Numbered from the stretch's first letter, positions 45,318 to 56,415 are shown. The stretch is 64,000 nucleotides of DNA from Mucidula mucida (GCA_015501055.1 JADNYV010000164.1:1-64000), one strand, 5' to 3'. The notes: generated by a model not told the origin, from the letters alone. Program-made: numbers and translations.

Positions 45318-45668
45318 TCATGAGTCGTTCAGAACGAGGAGGATGATGCTCGGTCGGGTGTGGACGCAGCTTTTTATACGTCTCGGGTAGCGGCGCTGAC
45401 AGATATACCACGGTATAGGATGGAGAGCCCGGCAACCTGACTAGAGCAGTGGCATGCCTGGCTCTGTTGCAGTCTTTACCAGCCGTCTACAGCTCTGCGG
45501 AATCAAGAACACACCGCCTGCAGTTGTCCAACTTCCGGTGGTGGGCGTCATGTATGAGTCAGCCGAGGTTGGCTGAAAATAACATGCGCAAGCAAGCTTG
45601 ACATCGCTTTCAAAGACTACTTTCTTTCTCGTAGATTTCCGTTCCAAAAGCAGCTTTCCCGCGTCAAC
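45318..45668. other. Divergent intergenic region D4 / A4
   Basis: D-type TATA box at 45371-45378 (minus) and the A4 leader. It differs from 28253-28592 mainly in the last 25 bases before the A start codon, where A4 resembles the A2 leader (GTAGATTTCCGTTCC). Confidence 0.6.
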
Positions 45669-46911
45669 ATGCCCGCTACATCCTGCCCTGCCTACGAGAT
45701 AGACGAGGACATTCCCGTCACTCTTATGGAGGAGTATGGCGACCGCGACTATCTACAGAGGAAATATGAGGATGCACGCAAACGTCGCATCTCTTACAGG
45801 TGGTCGTTCACCGAAGTCATCGAGAAACTCCCAATTGCACCAACTCCCAATCAGCGTCCAATCCCGTCGTTTGCTTTAGATGGTGGCCAATATTGTTTTC
45901 GACCGATTAGCGCTCCCAAGCCAGCGTCATTTGCGGAAGCGGAGAGCGCCCACAGTTCCCAAGTCTGGGGTGCGAATGTCTTCAAAGCTGACTCTTGCGG
46001 CCCCGCCGTCCAGCAGAGCCAGCCCGAGCGTGTCATCTTGAAGATTCTCCAGCCCTCCATGCGCCCGTTCCCGGATGACAGGGGGATTCGTCTGGGATCA
46101 CCTGCGCATCAATTGGCTTACTCTGAAGAGATTCTGTATAAGCATATGCGGCCATTACAGGGCTCTCAAATCCCCTACTACTTTGGCACGTTCCTGGTAA
46201 CTTATTATTGCAGTGCACTCTTTGTCGACTGACTCCTCGACTAAGGTGACTCTTCCAAACGGAGAAGATGCCTACGTTCTCATCCTGGAATACATTGAGG
46301 GCGAGGTGCTTGAAGAATGGGTCACGGAGTATGACACGAACGAAACCCGCGCACGCGAAGTACTTCCCGTTATGGCACGTTCCCTCACGACTTACACACA
46401 GTCGTTGAATGTTTTCTAGATTCACTCCCTCATTGATACCTTTCGCGCCATTCATGGAGCCTACGTAGCGCACACCGATATGCACATGGACTTGACCAAC
46501 ATTATTGTTCGTCCCGACGGGACAGTCGTTATCATTGATTTTGCAGACTGCGCGATATTGGACACTCCCGAGGATACAAAAAGACTTGTTCGTACATTGG
46601 CGTGCGGCAGTGACAACCAAGGCTACTATTGTGTTCACAGGCTTTTGAACTACTGTCTATACAATGCGGGAGGACCGGCTAGAGCTAGGCTGGAGGATTG
46701 GGCGAGGACTCCAGGAAATGTACCCGCTGAGGTCATGTATCCAGACGGACCACCCAGGCCCGTTGACAGCGACCAAGAGAGCGATGGCGACGATTCTTCT
46801 TTTTACAAAAGCGACGCGACGGACTCTGATGATGCATTTTACGAAAGCGATGCGACGGCCTCTGATGTTTCGTTGCACGAAAGCGATGCGACGGATTCTG
46901 ATGAAGATTGA
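45669..46911 (+). CDS. Kinase-like protein, subfamily A copy 4
   Basis: Exons 45669-46196, 46246-46374 and 46420-46911 encode 382 residues, nearly identical to A3. Motifs: RVILKILQPSM, LILEYIEGEVLEEW, HTDMHMDLTN, IIDFADC, and the same three-unit acidic tail. Intron 2 starts GCACGT instead of GTACGT, giving a GC-AG intron; the exonic ATG before it is conserved, so splicing is still plausible. If it fails, the TAG at the intron end truncates the protein before the catalytic loop. Otherwise intact. Confidence 0.8.
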
Positions 46912-48110
46912 AGCTTCGGCGCATTGTTTGATACCTGTACGGTACTGTACTACTTTTCAGTAAAGGAAAGCAGTTTACAACAATTGTCATACTTCATTGT
47001 TCGGAAATTTCATTGAACGTCTCTAGGGACGATGCTATCGCAAATGGACTGAGAGTGAACTTTCGGCGTCGGCGGAAAGCAAGTGAGATGGTATTTCTGT
47101 CACTTCTTAGCGCTAACCCGTCTAGGCGAGCTTGGGTAACGAGGCTCCGGCAGTATCAAGTGACACGAATGCTCCCACTGATGGCTTGATCGAATCCCCT
47201 GCAACTCTGTCAGTAGCTGCCTCTCAGGCAGTCGGTCTGGTATATTCCTAGGACCGTCAGCTAACATCTACATGTGTTGAGCGTCCAGCACCGGTGAGTA
47301 CTACGGCGCGTTTTGTTATTCCTCGTGAAAGGACAAGCGGCGACAGCCCTCTCCCTCATCAAACATTTCATGTCCATCAATGACACTTTGCATGCAGAAC
47401 CCGAGACCCCCTACCCCATACGCATCTACCGAGAAGCGGTAAGACTCCAAAGCGATTGTTATCCTTCCTTTAAATAAAACTTCTGGGAAGGGTTCACGTA
47501 AATCCCTCTGCGTCTCTCATCCCCGTCCCCGCGTTAATGCCAACCTGTGTCCTGGCGAAGCCTCATCGCTACCCGACTGGGCTTAACAAAAAAGTATACG
47601 TCAGCATGCACGGATACCCTTCCTACAAGTCATGGCATTTTACAGCCTCATACCCTCTTCACGAGCATCAGACTGCGCCACCTCGGATTCTGTCGAGGTT
47701 GATGCGATTCCTGGAATCATTATTGGGCAGCGCAGCCGCCGAATATTCTTCATTGTCCTAGCCCAGCAGAGAGCCGTTGAAGGGCACAAGTCAACCGAGC
47801 TGCACAGGAGAAGTTCCACGGAGAGCATCAGGCGGTGGGACAGAATTCGGGGATGAAACGAGAGGCCGAGGCAGTGGCACAGGCATAAGCTGTAGATGGA
47901 GCTAGTCGATATAAAGGCTACTAGTATCCCTCTTCCTTCTTCGTTCGGGTCGCCTCACTATTAGTTAAGATCACATTGTTTTCGTATTAGTACATAGAAA
48001 TAACTGGATAGGTAACTGCATAGCAAGACATAGTAAGGTAGAGAGCAAAATATAAAGCATTAATCACAACATGAGAGCGTGTCAGAGCGGCGACTCTGGG
48101 GAGATCAACG
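46912..48110. other. A4 3' flank with a small unrecognised plus-strand ORF
   Basis: Second copy of 29836-31027. The frame MPTCVLAKPHRYPTGLNKKV starts at 47537, with continuation in another frame (SLIPSSRASDCATSDSVEVD) ending 47856. Evidence for a protein is weak. Confidence 0.3.
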
Positions 48111-49034
48111 TCAAGAATAATATTTCCTTCGATGTCCTTCAATCGTTAAAGGGAGGGCTCTCTGCCTCCGATCAAACAACTCAATCCACAGCCGCATCAT
48201 CTTCTTCCATAAGCCGACCGTTTCCTCCGCCACCTCTCCCTCAAGGCCACTGACTATGACATCCGCGAGGTAGATGTCCTTTCCCAAATCGAGCTCCTGA
48301 CAATGAAACATCTTGTCCCCCTCCGGCGCGTTGAGGTCGTACTTCGCGTTAGGTAGCGGAAATCCTTCACGGAACCACTTATACAAGCCCAATTGCTCGC
48401 GTGAAACGACCGTGATAAACGGTTCAATGAGGATACCCTGTAGCGTAGGAGAGGAAAGGAACGCTATGAGGAGTTCGGCAAGCGCTCTGTACATGTCGTG
48501 TTTTTCATTGACTACCGTGAGGTCGTGGAGGAGTATGTGGACAAGAAGCGGGAGGAATGAGCGCCGGATAAGAAATGGAACGGATTCGTGAATGTCGGTA
48601 CCGACGATCAGAGAGCGATCTGTGAGATACCGCACTATCGTGTTGACTGGGGCGACCGTATCATCGCTGATCATGGAAATGTTCAGCGGGATGACTTCAC
48701 TCGTCATATCCACCGTCCGTACCAGGAGCCCGAGAAAATCCATGATGCTCAAGTCCTGTTGAACAACCCGATCCAGGTCGTCGAGGAACTGGAGCAGTTC
48801 CACAGCGCGCGTAATGTTGCTACTGCCCAAAGGCAGCTCCCGGAAGAGCTCGTGATGCTTTACACCTTCACTCCGGAACTCCTCGAGAGCCGCCATATAA
48901 TCCGGAGGCGATGAAGCAGGCGCTTTCGACGCGCGAGTGGCGTCGGTGAGACTGGAATCGCTGTTACTTCTCGTCCGTTGGGGGTAATGTTCGTGAAATT
49001 CCTCCAATCCAGAAGGAGAGAGAATCGCAGGCAT
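48111..49034 (-). CDS. Hypothetical protein G, copy 2 (intact)
   Basis: An uninterrupted frame of 307 residues (MPAILSPSGLEEFHEHYPQR start). After a Ser-rich N-terminus, residues 60-250 are leucine-rich and probably helical (AVELLQFLDDLDRVV, LLVHILLHDLTVV, LAELLIAFLSS), suggesting an armadillo/HEAT-like fold, followed by a C-terminal KKMMRLWIELFDRRQR stretch. In-frame sequence (AHYSDLWDDDYSDE) continues upstream, so a short 5' exon may be missing. No enzyme motif, signal peptide or membrane segment. Function unknown; it resembles family F in fold impression only. Confidence 0.55.
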   Translation of the reverse strand: MPAILSPSGLEEFHEHYPQRTRSNSDSSLTDATRASKAPASSPPDYMAALEEFRSEGVKHHELFRELPLGSSNITRAVELLQFLDDLDRVVQQDLSIMDFLGLLVRTVDMTSEVIPLNISMISDDTVAPVNTIVRYLTDRSLIVGTDIHESVPFLIRRSFLPLLVHILLHDLTVVNEKHDMYRALAELLIAFLSSPTLQGILIEPFITVVSREQLGLYKWFREGFPLPNAKYDLNAPEGDKMFHCQELDLGKDIYLADVIVSGLEGEVAEETVGLWKKMMRLWIELFDRRQRALPLTIEGHRRKYYS

Positions 49035-50449
49035 TTCATCACTGTAATCATCGTCCCATAAGTCCGAGTAGTGAGCTGCTAGAAAGAACGATATATTAGT
49101 ACGGTGTCAAGCCATTGTGGAAGCGCGCGTACATGACTCGGGATCTCTGAAACTTGTCGGAAAAACTTCGTCGTCATGGCTCCAGGCTACCGAAAGAAGA
49201 CGAAGGAGGATCAATAGGAGACGGTGCATAGGGAGTTAGACGCACAAGAAGATTCTTCGGACGCGCACGAAGTCGACCTCGTAGTCAACGTCCATTCAGG
49301 ACCGAAGTCAGCAGAAGCTGTAAAGTATTAAACGTTCCGCTGATGCTGGTCAGCTAGAATTACATACAGCGAGACGATTTCTCGGAGCTCGCGCGTTCTA
49401 AAGAGCCTCGTCAACAAAGCTTACAGGTTCCGAAGGAGAACGGGGTCATACCGTAGCGAAGCGTGCCCGAGTGCCGCTGAAACTTTGCCTGTTCAATGCT
49501 ACCGCCATACGGCGGCGCTTAGGGACTGGCATGATGATAGCAGAAAGACAACAGCAGCTTGCACTGGAGGGTATTTAAATACGGTGCCGGCTGTGCGCGA
49601 CACAGCGACTCATATCAGAGCACCTGGGGTATAGCTGTGAAGTGCCACGCCCTGACTCATACCGCCCTTCGTCGTGTGAATAGATACGAACATGACAATG
49701 TACATGTGCTACGACTGATGCAGAGATCATGATGGACACACATTCGGCGTGATGGGCGCTTAAGGTTCAAGGTATTCAAAACCTTGGTATGTCGTACATT
49801 GTCTAATCGAAAACGTTAGTTGAGCGGGTACCCATATAGAACGTGCCTGAATGTATACATACCTACACAGGCGCCCCGGCGATAGTCAAAGCGGTAGTCC
49901 ACGATGCACGTTCTGAGAAAAGAAACGATAGACGTGTAGATTTTTTTAGCGGTCCGGAAAAGGCGGGTCGTCCTTCAACCGAAATTGATAAGACATTACT
50001 TCGAAACGCATACATGTCCAACATTTGTAACGCAACATGAGATGATGAGCATCGGTCCTGTATATGTCAGACGGGGATGAACAAGGCATTTAGTCTAGAA
50101 AGTCTCTGACCTTCCAAGTACTTGTCGGGTATCTCAATGATGGTAGACCGCTGCAAGAGAATCATCTCCAACGAGTCACTTGGTGGAGATAGAGGCAGCC
50201 GTACCCACAAACACGCCACAGTGAGTGTCATGACTTGTTCATGACCGTTCAAGAAGAAAAAGGTGTGATCGGTGGCTGTGCTGATGCGATTGTGATCAAC
50301 TACACGCATTATCCCGAAACCTACCCAAAACTTAGCGTGATAGCAGGTGCAGGTCTACCAGACGTGGCATGCGCCCAACGACCGAGAGCTTATCGAGTGA
50401 AGAGACATTGCAAGAAAATGAGTAATGACATTTACATTTACATTGTTGT
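49035..50449. other. Second copy of the O region, mostly non-coding
   Basis: Homologous to 31941-33450. The frame corresponding to 32667-32948 is broken here, while 50067-50309 (minus) is open. No supported gene. Confidence 0.4.
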
Positions 50450-51967
50450 TTAAGCATAGACCTTCTCCTTAAATCCGGGCAAAATGGTCGCCGTCTTGTC
50501 CTCCACACTCTCCCTATACCCCGCCTTCCTCTGCCACTTTTGCTTCGCAAATGTCCATTCTACATCCGCGTCTTTAGCATCAAGTCCATAATTTCAAGGG
50601 AATAAAGACGTACCCTCCATAGTCGGGACGGGATTGCCACTCTTCTCAAAGTCGTTCTCTGTGTACCCTTCGCGCTGAAGGACAGGCGACTCTTTCACCG
50701 TGGCAAGAACGACATCGTTATGCGGTCTCGAGAAATACAGGAGACCTAGTCGATCGACGTGTTGCTGGTCTTTCGGTGGGATAGTCACCCTGCGTTGAAG
50801 CCCGTTCAGCTTCAGATTCGCCTGGTTAGATAGACACTCACCGATGAATAGTACTCTTCACATAGCCACCAGTCAGAAACTGCAGCGCATCACAGGCATT
50901 CACCGTCAACGTCGCGTCTTGAGGCTGCACCCACTTCCACTGGTCAGTGTCGTGGTACCGGATCTGTAGGCCAGCGACAGGTTGCCGGAAGAGCAGCGTG
51001 AAGCTCCCGAGATCGGTATGTCCTGGAACCCAGGATTTGAGAAGGGCAGTTTCCGCTTCCGTATATTTGCTGTATTTCATGTAGCGAAGATGATCCTAGC
51101 AGGCATATTTACGATGGCGAAGACAGAGCAAGGAAGGGGCACATACCTCGCTCTTAACTTGATATTGATGTAATTTAGTGAAGTAATCTTCGGGAAGTTC
51201 CAGCGCGATAGCGAGAAGAACTAGGAGCGGGTCGAGGACTTCGGAATGGAGGGCCTGATGAATGTGTAGGTGTATGAAATGTACGATTGCTCTTGAAGAG
51301 ACGTACGCGAGCAAATTCTTCAACCTCACCGATATTTTCTTGGATAACGGTGGGATGGTTCTGCGAAAAGTCTCCGTTGAACTCTGCGGGTACCGTTAGG
51401 ACGCCGGGACGGAATGGGATAAACACGCACTGGGAATGTTGTATACCTCAACGCGATCGCGAAGCCCAGTCTCTGGATCCAGACTATCGTCGACATCAAC
51501 TTGGTTCCTACGTACAAACCGAGGAAGTCACCCACATTCTCCGTCCAGCAGGAACGTATCCGTTGAACTTTCCCTGGTCTGAGTTCATCGTCAACTCAAC
51601 TCCTAAGAATGTGTGAAGTTTAACGCACCAAGCCCCTCCGGCACATATTTCAACTTCTCCTCCAAGGGAAGTTCATAGAACCGTTTCCCCAAGTGAAACT
51701 GCCTATCCACGCGTGCTTGAGAGATATTGAAGTTTTTGACGTAGAAGAAGCCTTTCTCGCGGACGGCATTAATGAGCGTTTTCGCGAGGTCCTTGCGTCC
51801 TTCTGGGGTGGAATAGAGGCTTAGGTCGATAGTGATGAGGTCCGCCCAATCGAGGGGCTCCTACGCATGCGGACCAGAAGTCAGTAACCACAGGAGACCA
51901 GAAGAGAATATGAAAGACGAACTTTGGTCTCGCGGACATAATCGAACGATCCAAATTGGGCTACCAT
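50450..51967 (-). CDS. 2-oxoglutarate/Fe(II) dioxygenase, isopenicillin-N-synthase-like family
   Basis: Nine exons on the minus strand (51923-51967, 51629-51860, 51536-51578, 51431-51507, 51307-51383, 51147-51254, 50842-51095, 50614-50789, 50450-50571) join in frame to 377 residues. The N-terminal DIOX_N-type part has GFFYVKNFNI and FYELPLEEKLKYVPEG. The catalytic jelly-roll has DHLRYMKYSKY, then GHTDLGSFTLLFRQPVAGLQ (iron ligands His and Asp), NACDALQFLTGGYVKSTIHRV (third ligand His, then the R of HRV) and LLYFSRPHNDV. Members oxidise small molecules in the cytosol with O2 and 2-oxoglutarate; this substrate is unknown. Splice phases agree throughout and no frameshift is seen. Confidence 0.9.
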
Positions 51968-52086
51968 AATCAAAAGTTGGGGAAGGAGGAGGGGTCAATA
52001 AAGATGGGAGAGTTATATACTTGTGAGACGCGTCGGTGATGATAATGATAAGCACGAGGATCGATAATGCGATGAGGTCATCCGAG

Positions 52087-53156
52087 TACCGTTGCCGAGA
52101 CGTTCATGGTCTGTGTTCGGCGACATTACCTGGGCCTGCCGTCCGGAGACCCAGCTGTCCCGCCAACCCCAGTGCCAACCCAACGCCAACCTCAGTATAA
52201 TCGGGCGCCAGTCCAATGAACGCAGGGCGCGCCGAGGTGTTTCAAACGTGTTGAGATCTCCTACCACTGGGTGACCTTGATGCTCAACCTATTCCAGTCA
52301 GTGCCCACGGCGCGTCCTGTCCTCTCATGAGTGGCGTTTTCTAATTTCCACGCTCTCTTCATTCCACATCCTCAACGCGTATCGGCATTGTACTATTTTG
52401 TGGCTATGTGTTCTTAACCTTTTTCTAGCACTTCACATATATGTACTATAGCTTAACCTCCTTATTGTTTGACTGAGAGTTTCTCTGATTGTTGAGTTTA
52501 TGCAAGGATGACTGTTAAGTGAGTGCATATAATCCTCTTACTAAACATACTGGCAGCACTCACACATCTCCACCTTACTGAGGTTAGAAATAACATGTTG
52601 TGTCAAGGACTCGAGGCTAATCCTCTTCGAGTGGCTTTAATCATGTGAGTGTTTCTCTCTTGCATTCACGATATCGCGTGCGCGCGTCTTTGGCGCTCAT
52701 CTTACCTGTCTTTGGCGCTTTCTCATTCCGTGGACGCGACACGGATCTTCCTGGAGTGTCCTCGGCGTGTTTGCTATGCATACTCAGCATACTCCGTTGC
52801 TGTATGTTCTTCCAGTGCTGCCCCAAACTTGAGACAACTCACAAGCACGTTGTCAAGACCCGCCCATCGTAGTACTTACTTCGTCTCACCTTGTCTCTCT
52901 AGAAGATGCTCTCCTTTCCTTTGTTCAATTTCTTCATCCACCCTTGCGAAACAAGTCTGTCACAATGTATTGGTATGGAGGATGTATGGAGGAGAGCTTG
53001 TTTTTGTCCTGCTCTGAATGCAAGACATTCATTTCTTGATGTTCAGTCGTGCGGGATGGCGGGGCTTGGGCGGGGGCCATGCGCATTACCTAGGGTCCGG
53101 ACGGTAGGCCTAGGTAATGTCGCCGAAAACAGACCATGAACGTCTCGGCAACGGTA
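52087..53156. mobile_element. Non-autonomous inverted-repeat DNA element, 1.07 kb
   Basis: The first 60 bases (TACCGTTGCCGAGACG...) and the last 63 are inverted repeats with about five mismatches, flanked by TCCGAG at 52081-52086 and 53157-53162. If the ends are trimmed by one base the target duplication could be 8 bp with one mismatch (ATCCGAGT / ATCCGAGG), as for hAT elements. The interior has no transposase. It lies about 120 bp upstream of the dioxygenase start and may affect its promoter. Confidence 0.75.
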
Positions 53157-53162
53157 TCCGAG

Positions 53163-53930
53163 GTCGGTATGGTGTTAGATGTTTTTCGTTCGAAGAAGCG
53201 TCTATGGCGTGCGTGTTCATATGACTGCAGATAATGTTTATGAATTTGTCTGGAACTGGACGAACGAAGATAGCACGACCGTGTCCGAGATCTCCGCATG
53301 ATTGATAGGCAAAGAAAGTGGGCATTGGAAAGTCGAGAGATATATCGTGGAAAATAGCGGTATGTCGAGCTGTACGAAGACCAGTTCGCGTTCGTTTTGA
53401 AGACAGCCGCGGCAGATCATAGTGGTCGCAAACGAACGCGTCCATCACGTGCAGAACACGCACAAACAGTACGCGCCTGGACCTGCTTGGTTAATCAGGT
53501 CGCCGTTTCTTTGCGATACTCGAAAGACTAGAAAGTCATGATCACATCATAAGTCTTTGTGCGGTCGCCATTCCCAGCGTTGATGACGCCACAGGGTCAA
53601 AGGGACTGCTGAATCAGAGCAAGCCGAGGAATCGGTGATACCTAAGAGTGCGAGTACGCGGTCTTTCGCACATAGTCACTGTCAATTGCACGCCCTGCAC
53701 GAGACGGATATCAGGCGGAGATATCGCTGCATTTCTGTTATTATGACGCGTTGCACTCGTGTAGCACCGTCAACGGTCAGAATGAGACGGCAGACGTGGG
53801 TATCGTCAAGTACGTCTGGAAGACCATCGTTGAACTAAAGGTCACTCTCTACCATGGCCTAATTCGCGTTCTTCGTTTCGTTTTCGCACGCTCCGATTTC
53901 CATTTAACGATGATATATTTTTAGTCACTT
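53163..53930. other. No supported gene
   Basis: Short frames only. A minus frame at 53163-53463 (MDAFVCDHYDLPRLSSKRTR) is open but unrecognised and runs into the inverted-repeat element. Confidence 0.5.
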
Positions 53931-54580
53931 CTACACAGGCACCTTCAGCTCTTGCGCATGCCATCGATAAATCTCTAAAATCGAGGCGCCCCGTCTATCT
54001 ACCTTCCCAAGCTGGTTGTCCAAAATATTAAGAACAGCGGGGATATCGGCCTCCATGTTGTTGCCGTTTACTGCTGGTAGAAGGAGGTTCGCATACACCT
54101 GCCCAAGAATCGAGGCCTCCTCCCAGAACATGAGAGACGTGAAGGTCTTTGGCATCATCTCAAGAACGAGTGTATCCCTCCCTGCCCTGCGTAGGTACCG
54201 TGGGTTCAGTAAACTGAGAGGCGGGCAGGCGAAGAAGACTCACCAACGATGATTGAAGAGCGCCCCGCCGTGAGGACCGATAATTGCACGAACGTTTTCG
54301 TGGAACCAATGAATCAAGGCTTGCTGGGACTGGAATGTCTTCTCATGGAAAAGGACGAGTTCTTCGCCTTGTCCACGCTCCTCCAGCTTCGCTTCAATGG
54401 CGACAAGAAGCTCGTCTTCGTCGATGACACGTCGGCCACCGTTGGAGACGCCGCCGTGAGAGCGACTAGCGTAAACAATCTACACAAAGTATGTCAATCG
54501 GGCCTCCGGCGAGAGCAGTGTTCTCACTTTTTTACGCTGATCAAGTGGTATTGACTGCCCCAATCCAAACGTCTCGAGTG
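53931..54580 (-). pseudogene. GT61-family glycosyltransferase, 3' part (split by insertion)
   Basis: Minus-strand exons are the end of exon 3 (54528-54580, TFGLGQSIPLDQRKK), exon 4 (54244-54479) and exon 5 (53931-54186). Exon 4 reads IVYASRSHGG, GGRRVIDEDELL, ELVLFHEK and AIIGPHGGALFNHRW; exon 5 reads RDTLVLEMMPKTFTSLMFWE. The GPHGxxL and NEDEL-like motifs mark family GT61 (DUF563), Golgi/ER transferases that add sugars such as GlcNAc or xylose. Splice phases agree. The 5' part lies at 56850-57986 on the other side of the insertion. Confidence 0.9.
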
Positions 54581-54593
54581 CGGCCCCGCAATT

Positions 54594-54990
54594 TGGCCGT
54601 GGCCGCTACCGTGCATGCACGGTAGCGGCTCACGGCCGCACGGTAGCACAGCCACAGCCCAAGTTGCGCCACCTTCCACGTCCCCAGGAGCATCTATTTT
54701 CAAGCGGATGAGTTATGCGTCGGCTATAAAATGTATCAATGAACACATCTTGGTAGCAAAACTTTGTGTGGTCAGACCAAAAATCACCAAGAATGAGCAA
54801 AGTTTTTCTGGTGGCCGCTACCGTGCGCACGGTAGACCCTGCACGGCCCACGGTTGCACGGTACTCACGGCAGCGGCCACGGTCGTCTGCACGGTAGCGG
54901 CCACGGTACTCTTACGTCACGCACGGTAGCGGCAGTAATGCGAACACGGTAGCACGGTAGCACGGTACTCGCACGGTAGTGCTCACGGGC
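54594..54990. repeat. GCACGGTAGCGGCCACGGTA-type array, left end of the insertion
   Basis: Irregular units built from GCACGGTAGCGGC and its inverse occupy 54594-54662 and 54811-54990, separated by about 150 bp of other sequence. Many units are palindromic (ACCGTGCATGCACGGT). Related units lie at the right end of the insertion. Confidence 0.8.
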
Positions 54991-55259
54991 GTGACAAGCG
55001 CGTGACAGCATGTTACACCTGCGTTACCGTTTGACTTTTGGATCTTCCTAGAATTACTCGTTGATGGTCCTACATCAATGAATATATGTCCAGGGATATG
55101 TATACCGCTGTTTGATACTCCGAATGTCACGAAGAAATCTCCGCTATTCCCTCCGGAGTTCTAATGTCCTTTTAATCGTTGGGAATGCTCCTGGCAGACT
55201 GGTTAGATCCAATCCGGACCCTCCGTATGCCTTAATCATTCCTGATACTACGGATTCCA

Positions 55260-55890
55260 CTCACATGTCGCCCCCCGCTTCCATTTGCCAACCCGCTGCC
55301 GGTGGCACCAATTGCACGTACTTACTGAAGGAATCAGAGCCTGACACATGTGTCCGATGATCCATGCTTTTTGGCCAGCTTCTTCGGCAGCTTGGAGTTT
55401 TTGGACTGCAAAGGCCATTATGCCATTGGGGTCAGGACTGGTAGTGACGTTGAGAACAGCGTAAATTGATACAGGCATGCAACAAGGTACTGCTGCTCGT
55501 CCGAGTCGTATATCCAGAGACTAAGGATGAGGCATCAACGGCCAGGACAAGGGAATACGAGGGAAAGCTGGCTTTAGATTGTACCAGTACACGGTATTCA
55601 GCGAAATTATACTTTATCGCAACTCAGTCAGACGATGACGAGAAGAGGAACTAAAGATATACCCTAAATTTGTTCCTGGTGCGACCACAGAGTAGCTTCC
55701 AGAGTGATACTTCAGCTGCTTGGCGGCCGTGGCGTTGATCCAAGGCGCCCACTCGGAACTCGCTGCCTCAAAAACATATTGTGCATCGTAACCCGTCGCA
55801 TCAGCAGCTGGGGTGTCACTTGTTGAGAAGTTGTTTGCTGGAGCAGCCTCACTGGTAGTCAAATAAGTAGCCACAAATGAAACAATCACT
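55260..55890 (-). pseudogene. Acid-sphingomyelinase-like phosphodiesterase, captured internal fragment
   Basis: The minus strand reads EAAPANNFSTSDTPAADATG, DAQYVFEAASSEWAPWINAT, YHSGSYSVVAPGTNL, then after a short intron ISLNTVYWYNLKP, and after a further gap SPDPNGIMAFAVQKLQAAEE and GQKAWIIGHM. These are the central motifs of acid-sphingomyelinase-like metallophosphoesterases, secreted or lysosomal enzymes that hydrolyse phosphodiesters. The upstream GD and GNH metal-binding region and everything after GHM (normally followed by a proline-rich metal-site segment) are missing. It lies wholly within the Mutator-like insertion and in the orientation of GT61. Confidence 0.8.
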
Positions 55891-56415
55891 GTCACTTACC
55901 GTAGTAACAAGTTGTCTCAAAGGACAAGAAATATAATAATCGGGAGACAAGGGATCACAAGCTACAGACTCAGTTTTGGCAACTAACACGTGAAAAGCAT
56001 AACCAGGATATGAGACACCCCGACCGGCGACAAGCGCTCTCCAGTCCGTGGTGTCCCGCCTCATATCGGCGAGCCATTGATGCCAACCATGCGCGACCCA
56101 GGCATAGCCTGCACATGGATCCGTCTGTATCCCGCTTGTATGTACTTCCGCACCTTGATTTCTGATCGCCCACCCGGGGATCGCGCTTGCTCTTGCGCTC
56201 GCGACTTATGCTGCAGGCTGTGGAATATCAGGATCAGCATTGGCGTGGTGGAGTCTCACCCACAGCAGCAGGAGAGAGGGTACGTGAAGGCTCCCATGAT
56301 CGGTGGAGCAGAGCAGGACCAAGTTGATGGAAAGGAGACCTTTCATCTCTGTCTGGTGCGTGTGAGGGCGGCGGCAGATAGAAACTTGGTCCTGCTGGAG
56401 CGCCGAGAGCATTTA
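55891..56415 (-). other. Protein-like sequence upstream of the captured fragment, unrecognised
   Basis: The minus strand has an open coding-like stretch (AIPGWAIRNQGAEVHTSGIQ, GYAWVAHGWHQWLADMRRD, GYAFHVLVAKTESVACDPLS) ending at a good donor gtaagt near 55896, with a hydrophobic LLLLWV frame about 100 bp further upstream. It might be a second captured fragment spliced to the phosphodiesterase part. No family recognised. Confidence 0.35.

Larger units (their letters stand above)
42510..50891 (+). repeat. Large segmental duplication, copy 2 (partner 25457-33891)
   Basis: Same content and direction as copy 1. C, A and G are intact here, whereas only A is intact in copy 1, so copy 2 is better preserved. 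At its right edge the dioxygenase gene continues beyond the duplicated part to a full gene, so copy 2 shows the ancestral junction. Confidence 0.9.

Noticed and set aside
54594..54990. ACCGTGC array as a CRISPR-like array
   Set aside because: Units are irregular, palindromic and without unique spacers, the genome is eukaryotic, and the array lies at the end of a transposable element.
55990..56050. Possible tRNA gene (GGTCGGGGTGTCTC-like stretch)
   Set aside because: No cloverleaf pairing or B-box at proper spacing could be formed by eye; the same bases read as open coding sequence on the minus strand.
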